Shown here: one piece after another, positions 19,509 through 27,483 of the stretch | How positions within the stretch are numbered: position 1 is the first letter of the stretch | Layout: each line of letters begins with the position of its first letter | Assembly (NCBI GenBank): GCA_029978705.1 | Contig: JAPOIY010000007.1 | Coordinates: 1 to 64,000, forward strand | Length of the DNA: 64,000 bases | Direction: 5' to 3' | Origin: Actinomycetota bacterium | GTDB taxonomy: Bacteria; Actinomycetota; Actinomycetes; S36-B12; GCA-2699445 | The notes under the pieces: model-generated | Seen by the model: only the letters and a program-made list of their open reading frames with translations | Told to the model about the DNA's origin: nothing | The model's database searches: none | Translations under genes and position numbers: made by a program

Positions 19509-20440
19509 CTCCCTTGTCCGCGATCGACTGCGGGACCAACTCCATCCGCCTGCTCGTCGCCGAGGTCGCCGACGGTCACCTGGTGGATCTGGACCGGCGG
19601 ATGACGGTCGTGCGCCTCGGTGAAGGGGTGGACCGCACCGGGGTGCTGTCCGACGCGGCGCTGGCGCGTACCTTCGCGGCCTGTCGGGAGTACGGCGAGG
19701 TCCTCGCCTCCCTGGCCGCCGCACCCCCGCGCTTCGCGGCGACCTCGGCCAGCCGCGACGCGGCCAATGCCGAGGTCTTCGTCGCCGGGGTCCGCGAGAT
19801 CCTCGGCGTCACCCCGGAGGTCATCTCCGGTGAGGCCGAGGCCTCCCTGTCCTTCACCGGGGCGACCCGGGGGCTGCCCCACGAGGAGCCGGTGCTCGTG
19901 TTCGACATCGGTGGCGGGTCCACCGAGTTCGTCCGGGGCGCGCACGCTCGGGTGCAGGCGTCGGTGAGTGTCGACATGGGCTGCGTGCGGTTCCACGAGC
20001 GCTACCTGACCTCCGACCCGGTCCCCGCCGCCGAACTCGCGGCGCTGCGGGACGCGGCCGACGCGATGACGACCCGGGCGCTGGCTGCCGTTGACGTGTC
20101 CGCCGTGCGCGATGTCATCGGGGTCGCCGGGACGGTGACGACGGTTGCCGCCCTCGCCCTGGGCCTACCCACCTACGATGCGGCCGCCATCCACGGCAGC
20201 CGGATCCCGGCCGCCCACGTCGCGCGGGTCGCCGCGGACCTGGCGGCGCTCACGCTCGCGGAACGCACGGCCCTGCCGGTCATGCACCCCGGGCGGGCCG
20301 ACGTCATCGTGTCCGGTGCGACCATCCTGGACACGATCATGCGCCGCAGCGGCGCGGAGTGGCTGTTGGTCAGCGAGCACGACATCCTGGACGGCCTGGT
20401 GTGGTCGCAGCTGCCGGATCAGCCGAACGCGAGCCAGTAG
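19505..20440 (+). CDS. Ppx/GppA family phosphatase (exopolyphosphatase)
   Basis: AIDCGTNSIRLLVAEV...LVFDIGGGSTEFV...GVAGTVTTVAALAL. Confidence 0.92.
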   Translation: MTPLSAIDCGTNSIRLLVAEVADGHLVDLDRRMTVVRLGEGVDRTGVLSDAALARTFAACREYGEVLASLAAAPPRFAATSASRDAANAEVFVAGVREILGVTPEVISGEAEASLSFTGATRGLPHEEPVLVFDIGGGSTEFVRGAHARVQASVSVDMGCVRFHERYLTSDPVPAAELAALRDAADAMTTRALAAVDVSAVRDVIGVAGTVTTVAALALGLPTYDAAAIHGSRIPAAHVARVAADLAALTLAERTALPVMHPGRADVIVSGATILDTIMRRSGAEWLLVSEHDILDGLVWSQLPDQPNASQ

Positions 20441-23010
20441 GCGACGAACACCAGGAACACGTACACCGGGTACCCGATCCGCATCACGCGGTCCAGGGTG
20501 CGGACCCGGGACAACTGCCGGTTGTCGGACAGATGTCTCCCGATGAGGGTGGCGACGATGCAGATGCCCGCGAGCAGGATGAACGCGTAGTAGGACCATT
20601 CGATGGCGACGGTGTAGTCCACCTGAGGCAGCGAGCCCGTCACGCTGTTGAGCATCACTGCTCCCGTGAGGATGCCGGTGACGCCGAAGGCGACGCGGGC
20701 CGGGGCGTCCTTGTAGGGGTACCACAGGGAGAAGTAGACGACGATGGTCAGCAGCAGCAGCGGCAGCAGGTTCTTCACCAGGAAGGACGGAACGTCGCGG
20801 GAGATCTCCGTGCTCGCCGACATCTGGGAGAAGGTGACCCCTCCCGAGGCGGCCACCCCCGGATCCCCCAGCGCCCAGGTGTTGCCGACGCTGCCCGGGT
20901 AGAAGGCCACGGCGTCGGCCTGCCAATTGGGGACCTCATCGATGGTGGCCGTGGCGTCGGTGCCGCTGCGCAGCCTCTCCTCCTGCGACTGCTGCAGGAC
21001 ATCGGGGTCGACGACGTAGGTGATCTGCGCCGCCGTGAGCTGGCGGTTCTGGATCGTCACCGGCAGGGTCTGGGTGTCGAAGGGGAAGTCGTTGAAGGCC
21101 ATTGAGGCGCGGAACGTGCCCTTGACGCGGAACAGCTGGTACTCCTCACCCTCGGTCTGCGAGACCCGCTCCGGCTCGGCCAGGGCCAGGGACGGGTCGA
21201 CGGCATTGACGAACTCCACGTCGGTGGGCGCGCCGGACCCGCCGTCGAACTTGAACCAGATGAAGAAGTCAGCCGAGAAGGACTGCGTGGCCGGGTCGAG
21301 TTCGGAGATCTGGTTGATGTTGAAGCCCGTCGAGACGACCCGCTGGATGGTGTAGAAGGTGCCATCGCTCCGGAAGGCCCACCCGCGGTCGATCTGTTCG
21401 TCCACCGAGACACCGGCCTCCTCGGTGTACGGCGAGATCTGGAACGGCGACGACTGGATGAGCACGTCGCCGGACCCCGAGACGTACCCGCGGTCGAACG
21501 CCGACGTCCGGACGGCGGCGTTGCCGGCGTCGAAGTACAGCGGGCCGGTGATCGTGGGCAGCGCCGTCTCGGGGCTGCGGGCCAGGTTCCACCGGTCGCG
21601 GATGGTCTCGCGGTCGCCCACGAGGTCCTTGGTGCCCCAGGTCGCGGCGCCGTCGATCAGAGCGTCGGTGATCGCGTTGACCGCGTCGTAGGTGGTTCCG
21701 GCCGTCCAGCCGGGGGAGTAGCCCAGAATGCCGAACAGCTGGTCGTACAGGTCCACCGCGGGACCGTTCAGAGTGCCCGCGTTGAGAGGTGTGGCCGCCT
21801 GTACGCGCCGCAGATGGTCGGGGTCGGCGGCGGCCAGGCCACGGAAGAAGTCGGAGTTCGCCAGGGAGTCCCCGACGACCACCGGTGCTGTCACCTGCAG
21901 CCGGTCGAGCTCGTCGAAGAACTCCTTGCAGTCGGGGTCGAGGGTGGCCAGCACAACCTGATCCGCGTCACTGCGCGCGACTGCCCGGGCCGCGGCGACG
22001 AGCTCCCGGTCGCGGACCGCCGGGACCGCGTCGGCCGTGAGCGTGACCGTGTCGAGCACCTTCGGCCGGAATCGGTCCCCGTACAGCCGCGTCGGCTTCG
22101 TGTAGGCGTCGCGGAAGCCCTCGCTGATCGTGGTGCCGTAGGAGTCGTCGGTCGCCACGATGACGGCGCGCCGGGTCTCCTCCGCGCCGAGCGCGTACAG
22201 CGCGATGTCCTTGCCCTGCTGGGTGTTGTCGAACACCGACCGGAAGTACCACGGCCGGTTCTCCGTCACGTTGTCTGCCGTGGCCGCGGGCGTGATGGCC
22301 GGCATCCCGGCCGCGTCGTAGATGGGGGCGGCGGCTTCGGACGTCCTGCTGTACGAGTGGCCGATCACGGCCACGTAGCGCCCGTCGTCGACGATCTCCT
22401 GCGCGACCGCGGCCGCCTTGGCCGGGTCGCCGTCGTCGTAGTAGGTGACGATCTCGATGTTCTGCCGGGAGGTCGCCTCGTACTGGTTCCAGGTGGCGGC
22501 AGCCAGTTCCGCGGCCGTCTCCTCCTCGGACTCCTGGCCGCCCGGAGTGGCCACCACCAGAGCGATGTAGGTCGTCTGGGCCCGGCTCAGTGACCACAGC
22601 GAGATGATCATGACGCCGATCACCGCCACGATCAGCACGACGCCGAGGTGCTGCAGCGTGCGCCTGCGCTTCTGCCGGCGCACCTCCTCCGCGTACCCGG
22701 TGATGAACTCGGGAGGGGGCGGGTCGATGATCGGCGACAGTTCGGGGGGCTGCTTGGCCTTCGCGCTTCCGAGCCGGCCCAGTGCCGGGATGGCCTTGTG
22801 CTGCGGATCCAGGTCCCGGACCTTCTGCAGGCAGAACTTCTCCTCGCCGGGGCTCTCCGTCACCGCCGCGAACCACAGCCAGGCCGGTTCGTAGTCGGGG
22901 TCCACGGCCAGCGCCTCGGCCAGGAGTGTGCGCGCGTCCTCGATGTCGCCCCGTTCCGCCGCGGCGATCGCCTGGCGCGTGCGCTCGGCTGCGAAGACCT
23001 TCTCAGCCAC
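20419..23010 (-). CDS. Fusion receptor: TPR-like N-terminus + TM + type 1 periplasmic binding protein domain + pentameric ligand-gated ion channel
   Basis: 863 aa in one uninterrupted frame: TPR-like ERGDIEDARTLLAEALAVDPDYEPAWLWFA; TM HLGVVLIVAVIGVMIISLWSL; ABC-receptor-like TTYIALVVATPGGQ...DDGRYVAVIGHSYSRTSEAAAPIYDAAGMPAITPAATADNVTE...; Pro-loop ASMAFNDFPFDTQTLPVTI; M1-M4 with M2 PARVAFGVTGILTGAVMLNSVTGSLPQVDYTVAIEWSYY. Confidence 0.9.
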   Translation of the reverse strand: MAEKVFAAERTRQAIAAAERGDIEDARTLLAEALAVDPDYEPAWLWFAAVTESPGEEKFCLQKVRDLDPQHKAIPALGRLGSAKAKQPPELSPIIDPPPPEFITGYAEEVRRQKRRRTLQHLGVVLIVAVIGVMIISLWSLSRAQTTYIALVVATPGGQESEEETAAELAAATWNQYEATSRQNIEIVTYYDDGDPAKAAAVAQEIVDDGRYVAVIGHSYSRTSEAAAPIYDAAGMPAITPAATADNVTENRPWYFRSVFDNTQQGKDIALYALGAEETRRAVIVATDDSYGTTISEGFRDAYTKPTRLYGDRFRPKVLDTVTLTADAVPAVRDRELVAAARAVARSDADQVVLATLDPDCKEFFDELDRLQVTAPVVVGDSLANSDFFRGLAAADPDHLRRVQAATPLNAGTLNGPAVDLYDQLFGILGYSPGWTAGTTYDAVNAITDALIDGAATWGTKDLVGDRETIRDRWNLARSPETALPTITGPLYFDAGNAAVRTSAFDRGYVSGSGDVLIQSSPFQISPYTEEAGVSVDEQIDRGWAFRSDGTFYTIQRVVSTGFNINQISELDPATQSFSADFFIWFKFDGGSGAPTDVEFVNAVDPSLALAEPERVSQTEGEEYQLFRVKGTFRASMAFNDFPFDTQTLPVTIQNRQLTAAQITYVVDPDVLQQSQEERLRSGTDATATIDEVPNWQADAVAFYPGSVGNTWALGDPGVAASGGVTFSQMSASTEISRDVPSFLVKNLLPLLLLTIVVYFSLWYPYKDAPARVAFGVTGILTGAVMLNSVTGSLPQVDYTVAIEWSYYAFILLAGICIVATLIGRHLSDNRQLSRVRTLDRVMRIGYPVYVFLVFVAYWLAFG
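20422..21408 (-). other. Approximate span of pLGIC extracellular domain and four-TM pore inside the fusion receptor
   Basis: Residues about 535-863: SADFFIWFKFDG beta strand, FPFD Pro-loop (21076-21087), M2 (20626-20703) PARVAFGVTGILTGAVMLNSVTGSLP, M3, basic loop, M4 IGYPVYVFLVFVAYWLAF at the C-terminus. Confidence 0.9.
21451..22575 (-). other. Approximate span of type 1 periplasmic-binding (Peripla_BP_6-like) domain inside the fusion receptor
   Basis: Residues about 146-520: two alternating alpha/beta lobes, AVIGHSYSRTSEAAAPIYDAAGMPAITPAAT, DSYGTTISEGF, DQVVLATLDPDCKEFFDELDRL, APVVVGDSLAN, GWTAGTTYDAVNAITDAL. Confidence 0.8.
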
Positions 23011-23131
23011 CCGTCACCTCGTTCACTGTTGCCGAACGCATCCTGGCACCGTCGTCCCGGACCCGCACCCGGTTCCGCCATTCCGGGAACCGGGGTGGGC
23101 GACCGTCCCGCGGCGTCGGTACGGTGGCGGT

Positions 23132-23650
23132 ATGCCCTCGATCGCGGTGACTGTCGTCGGCCAGGACCGTCCGGGAATCGTGCATCGCGTCACCTCCGAG
23201 ATCGCCGACCTGCACGGCAACCTCGAGGACTCGTCGATGAGTCTGCTGCGCGGTCACTTCGCGATGACGCTGATCGCCGACCTCCCCGACCTCGCATCCG
23301 TCGTGCTGCTGGAGGAGGCCCTGGCGGACCTGCGCCACACAGGCCTCGCGGTGGCGGTCTTCGAGGTTCCCGGGGACGAGAGCCACGAGAGCGGCCGGTC
23401 CGCGCGGATGTCCGTCCACGGGGCCGACCGGCCCGGCATCGTGCGCGCTGCCACCGATGTGGTCCAACGCTCCGGCGGCAACATCACCGACCTGAGCACC
23501 CGCCTCGGGTCCGAGCTCTACGTGCTCTCCGCCGACATCACGTTCCCGCCGGACACGGACCTGCCCGCGGTGGCGGAGCTTCTCCAGGGGCGGCTGGCGG
23601 AGCTGGGTGTCCACGCGACCCTGGTGACGGACGACGAGGAGATGCTCTGA
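23132..23650 (+). CDS. Two-ACT-domain protein (GcvR-like)
   Basis: IAVTVVGQDRPGIVHRVTSEIADLHGNLEDSSMS and SVHGADRPGIVRAATDVVQRSGGNITDLSTR. Confidence 0.88.
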   Translation: MPSIAVTVVGQDRPGIVHRVTSEIADLHGNLEDSSMSLLRGHFAMTLIADLPDLASVVLLEEALADLRHTGLAVAVFEVPGDESHESGRSARMSVHGADRPGIVRAATDVVQRSGGNITDLSTRLGSELYVLSADITFPPDTDLPAVAELLQGRLAELGVHATLVTDDEEML

Positions 23651-24183
23651 GCGGGATCCTGCTGCCGGGCCTGCCTCCCGGTCGGGTGCGCCCGGTCGTG
23701 TCCGCGCCGGCTGCGGTTCTGGCCCGGCGGTGCCGCGACGTGGCCGCCGACGACCCCGAAGTGGCGCAACTGGCCGCCGACCTGCTGGCGACCATGGACG
23801 AGTCGCCGGGGTGTGTGGGGCTGGCCGCCAACCAGATCGACGTGCCGTGGCGGGTCTTCTGCGTGGACGTCAGTCGCCACCCCAAGACAGTGACCAGCCA
23901 CGGCCGGTTCGTGCTGGTCAACCCCGTCCTGGTGAGGGCCACCCGCAAGGAGCGGGCGCGGGAGGGGTGTATGTCCGTACCCGACTTCACCGGCGATGTG
24001 CGCCGCGCCACGCGGGTGACCGTCGCGGGCCAACTGCCCGGCACCGGCCGGCAGGTCGAGGTGGTCACCGACGCCTTCGAAGCCCGCGCCCTGCAGCACG
24101 AACTGGATCATGTGGACGGACTGCTGTTCCTCGACCGGGCGGTCGGCCCCCACGCCATTCATCCCCGCCGCACCTACCAGTGA
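23647..24183 (+). CDS. def: Peptide deformylase; start codon uncertain (no ATG; CTG 23647 or GTG 23686 candidates)
   Basis: GCVGLAANQI, REGCMSVP, LQHELDHVDGLLFLDR. Confidence 0.88.
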   Translation: MSGILLPGLPPGRVRPVVSAPAAVLARRCRDVAADDPEVAQLAADLLATMDESPGCVGLAANQIDVPWRVFCVDVSRHPKTVTSHGRFVLVNPVLVRATRKERAREGCMSVPDFTGDVRRATRVTVAGQLPGTGRQVEVVTDAFEARALQHELDHVDGLLFLDRAVGPHAIHPRRTYQ

Positions 24184-24212
24184 GGCACCCCGGGGCATAG
24201 GCTGACGCCCGC

Positions 24213-24296
24213 GCCCGGATGGCGGAATCGGCAGACGCAGGAGGCTTAAACCCTCCGACCGGCAACGGTGTGTGGGTTCAAGTCCCACTCCGGGCA
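24213..24296 (+). tRNA. tRNA-Leu (anticodon UAA)
   Basis: gcccgga acceptor paired with tccgggc; anticodon arm ggagg-cttaaac-cctcc; T arm gtgggttcaagtcccac; long variable arm typical of Leu. Confidence 0.95.
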
Positions 24297-24431
24297 CTCG
24301 CGGGGCGGATTCCCCCGGAGGTGCAGCGACGGGTCCCGCCGTGGGAATGCCGCGGGTGCGGTTTCGCTTCATAATTCAGGGGTAGGTGACCCCATACTGG
24401 AAGCCACGCAGACAACGGGAGTGGATGCACG

Positions 24432-25271
24432 GTGCAGAGTCGCAACCCGGTCCTCAACAGGATCGACAGCCAGAGCACGTCCGACAGCGGGTTCGCCTAC
24501 GACGAGGGGCGCACCGCCTACCAGCAAGCAGGCGTCACCACCCTGCAGTCCACCGCGACCGAGCCCGGAGACGCGACAGCGGGCCCCGCGGTGACCCTCC
24601 ACGACGTCATCGTCAAGACCGGGATCAACTTCGTCGTCCTGGTGCTGGCGGCTGTCGTCGGCTGGCAGTTGGCCCCCACGATGCCGTGGATCACGTGGGT
24701 CGCCATGTTCGTCGGACTGGGGCTGGGCCTGGCCAACACCTTCATGCGCTCGATCAAGCCACCGCTCGTTCTCGCCTACTCCCTCGCCGAAGGGATCTTC
24801 CTCGGCGGGATCTCGTGGTGGTACGACTGGCTGGTTCGGCAGGACAACCCCGAGTACACCGGGCTCATCTCCCAGGCGATCATCGGGACCTTCGTCGCCT
24901 TCGGGGTCATGCTGGTGCTCTACACCACCCGGATCATCAAGGTGAACGGCACCTTCATGAAGGTCATGATGGTGGCCCTCATCAGTTACGCGCTGATCGC
25001 CTTGGCCTCGCTGATCGCGGCCCTGTTCGGGGTCGGCGGCGGCTGGGGGTTCTACGGGGTCGGCACCCTCGGGCTGCTGCTGTGCGCCTTCGGTGTGCTG
25101 CTCGCCGCGTTCACGCTGAACCTGGACTTCGCCGCCATCGAACAGGGCATCCGGATGGGGCTGCCCGAGCGGGAGTCCTGGCGGATGTCCTTCGGGTTGC
25201 TGGTCACCCTCGTGTGGCTCTACCTGGAGATCCTGCGCCTCCTGGCACTGGTGGCCCTCAGCCGGGATTGA
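24432..25271 (+). CDS. Bax inhibitor-1/YccA family membrane protein
   Basis: Seven TM-like segments; N-terminal MQSRNPVLNRI...; SLAEGIFLGGIS. Confidence 0.85.
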   Translation: MQSRNPVLNRIDSQSTSDSGFAYDEGRTAYQQAGVTTLQSTATEPGDATAGPAVTLHDVIVKTGINFVVLVLAAVVGWQLAPTMPWITWVAMFVGLGLGLANTFMRSIKPPLVLAYSLAEGIFLGGISWWYDWLVRQDNPEYTGLISQAIIGTFVAFGVMLVLYTTRIIKVNGTFMKVMMVALISYALIALASLIAALFGVGGGWGFYGVGTLGLLLCAFGVLLAAFTLNLDFAAIEQGIRMGLPERESWRMSFGLLVTLVWLYLEILRLLALVALSRD

Positions 25272-25284
25272 GGGGCCCCGCTCC

Positions 25285-25515
25285 TCAGGTGAGTTTGCGG
25301 GCCGCGCGGACCTTGTCGTACTCGTGGACGATGGCGGTCGCCTGTCCGTGGGACAGGTCGTACTCGGATCGCAGCCAGTTGACGCGTTCGTCGAACCGGG
25401 ACAGCGCCGGTCCGTTCTCGAGGATGACGTACCACTCGGTCAGTTCCTTGCCGGTGGCGCTCGGGATGCGCTCCACCAACTGACGGTGGGTCTCCTCGGA
25501 ATGGTGCAGCGTCAT
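25285..25515 (-). CDS. Small DUF4287-like protein
   Basis: MTLHHSEETHRQLVERIPSATGKELTEWYVILENG...WLRSEYDLSHGQATAIVHEYDK. Confidence 0.65.
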   Translation of the reverse strand: MTLHHSEETHRQLVERIPSATGKELTEWYVILENGPALSRFDERVNWLRSEYDLSHGQATAIVHEYDKVRAARKLT

Positions 25516-25597
25516 GGGGCCTCCCGGGTGCGATGTGTCCGTGGCCACCGTACTCCCGGACCGGCACGCACGATGCCGGACCCTCCCCGGCGCCCGA

Positions 25598-26620
25598 TCA
25601 TCCCGCCGGAACGTCGCCGCCCGGCGCGGCCGGGGCGACGCCAGTGGTCCCTGGCTCGTCGGCGGGCCGTTCCGGGACGCTCCGGTCCAGGCGGCGCCGG
25701 CGCCCGAGGGCCCAGCGGCCGCGCTCGGTGGGCATCAGTTCCGTGCCGGGATTCGCGACCGCGTCGGCGGCCAGTTCCGCCAGCGGTCCCGTGACCGTGG
25801 CGCTGTACAACTCGGGCAGGATCTCGCCGGACTCCCCGCGGCTGAGGGCGGCCAGCACCGCGGGCGCGAGCGCCTGAGCCACGGCCTCGTAGCCCTCCGT
25901 CGAAGGGTGGAAGCGGTCCGCCGAGAACAGCTGCCAGGGGCGGGAGGTGAACTCGGGGCCGAGCAGGTCGCCCAGCGACACCGCGCGCCCCCCTTCCTTG
26001 ACCACCTCGACGGCCTGGGCCGCTGCGACCTGGCGCGACCAGCGGGAGGCGACCCACCGCATCGGGGGCTGGAACGGCTGGATGGTGCCGAGGTCGGGCG
26101 TGGTGCCCATCACCACCTGCACACCCTGTTTGCGCAGCCGCCGGACGGCGCGGCGCAGGTAGTGCACGGACGTCGCGGGCCGGACGAGGTGGGTGACGTC
26201 GTTGCCCCCGATGATGATCACCGCGACGTGGGGTCGGTAATGCAGTGCGCGGGTGACCTGCACGTCCAGGTCGCGGGACCGGGCTCCCACGACGGCGGTG
26301 TTCGACAGCACGACCCCCTGTCCCGTGTAGTCGGCCACCAGCCGTGCGAGTTGTGCGCCGACGGTGTCCGCGGCCCGTTCGGCCCCCAGCCCGGCGGCCA
26401 ACGAGTCGCCGATGATCACCAGCCGCCGGGACGGTCCCTTGGAGCGCCCGTACCGACCGTCGTCGTAGGGGGCCGCGTCCCGCCGGGGACCGATGGCACG
26501 TTTGGCCTGCTGGCCCTGCGCGGCGATCACACCGACCGCGGCTGCCCCCAAACCCAGCGCCGCGCCACTGCCGATGGCGGCGGAGCGGGCCAGGAGGCGC
26601 GCGTCGGGGGCGTGGACCAC
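25598..26620 (-). CDS. SGNH/GDSL hydrolase family protein
   Basis: RRLVIIGDSLAAGLGAE...VAVIIIGGNDVTHL...ADRFHPSTEGYEAVA. Confidence 0.88.
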   Translation of the reverse strand: MVHAPDARLLARSAAIGSGAALGLGAAAVGVIAAQGQQAKRAIGPRRDAAPYDDGRYGRSKGPSRRLVIIGDSLAAGLGAERAADTVGAQLARLVADYTGQGVVLSNTAVVGARSRDLDVQVTRALHYRPHVAVIIIGGNDVTHLVRPATSVHYLRRAVRRLRKQGVQVVMGTTPDLGTIQPFQPPMRWVASRWSRQVAAAQAVEVVKEGGRAVSLGDLLGPEFTSRPWQLFSADRFHPSTEGYEAVAQALAPAVLAALSRGESGEILPELYSATVTGPLAELAADAVANPGTELMPTERGRWALGRRRRLDRSVPERPADEPGTTGVAPAAPGGDVPAG

Positions 26621-26657
26621 CCCCCGATAGTGACACCCGCTGGCGCGGGACCGGGCG

Positions 26658-27470
26658 TCAGTCGCCGAAGAAGGGAGTCCGACGCTCCAGGAACGCGGCC
26701 GTTCCTTCGACGTGGTCCGGATGTTGCAGCGCCTCGGTGAGCAGGGCGCGGGTGCGGTCGTCCTCCTGGCGCAGACCCTCCGTCGCCAGGGCGACCGTCC
26801 GTTTCATGGCGCGTACCGAGACCGGCGCGCCCCCGCTGATCTGCAGGACGAGCTGTTCCAGCGCGGCATCCAGATCCTCCAGGTGCACCATGTCGTCGAC
26901 CAGTCCCACGCGGAGGGCCCAGGCGGCGTCCATCCGGGCGGCCGTGAGCAGGAGCCGTTTGGTCGCGCTCGGACCGATCAGGTCCACCAGACGCGCCGTG
27001 TCGGGCTGCGGGTACACCAGACCCAGCCGGGTGGGCGGGATGGCGAACAGGGCGTCCGCCGACGCGAACCGCAGGTCGCACGCGGTGACCAGGGCGACCG
27101 CGCCACCCGCACAGGGGCCGGCGATCCGCGCGACCGTAGCCAGGCGGCAGTCGGCCAGCGCCTGGGTCGCCGCGGTGACGCGGGTGTGGTTGGACAGCCC
27201 CCAGGCCGTGCTGCCCGCGTTCTCCCGGTACTCCGCCACGTCGGCGCCCGCGCTGAACACCTTGTCGGTCACCGACCGCAGGATCAGCACCCGTGCCCCG
27301 GTGACCTCCTGCGCCTGCGCCACGAGGGCGGGCAGGTCGTCCCACATCGCCTGGGTCAGCGCATTGGCCTTGTCGGGCCGGTTGAGCACGAGGTGGACCG
27401 CAGGTCCGTGGGTTTCGAGCTGGAGATCGTCGGTAGCCACGCCGTGAGCGTAGCCCCGATGCTTGCCCAC
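26658..27470 (-). CDS. Enoyl-CoA hydratase/isomerase family protein
   Basis: VHLVLNRPDKANALTQ...FSAGADVAEYRE...IAGPCAGGAVALVTACDLRFAS. Confidence 0.92.
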   Translation of the reverse strand: MGKHRGYAHGVATDDLQLETHGPAVHLVLNRPDKANALTQAMWDDLPALVAQAQEVTGARVLILRSVTDKVFSAGADVAEYRENAGSTAWGLSNHTRVTAATQALADCRLATVARIAGPCAGGAVALVTACDLRFASADALFAIPPTRLGLVYPQPDTARLVDLIGPSATKRLLLTAARMDAAWALRVGLVDDMVHLEDLDAALEQLVLQISGGAPVSVRAMKRTVALATEGLRQEDDRTRALLTEALQHPDHVEGTAAFLERRTPFFGD

Positions 27471-27483
27471 ACCGCAGCCGGAC

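Noticed and set aside
23647-24183. GLAANQI instead of GLAAPQ in the peptide deformylase as a possibly altered enzyme
   Set aside because: The N-for-P variant is, to my recollection, normal in actinobacterial deformylases; EGCMSVP and HELDH motifs are intact
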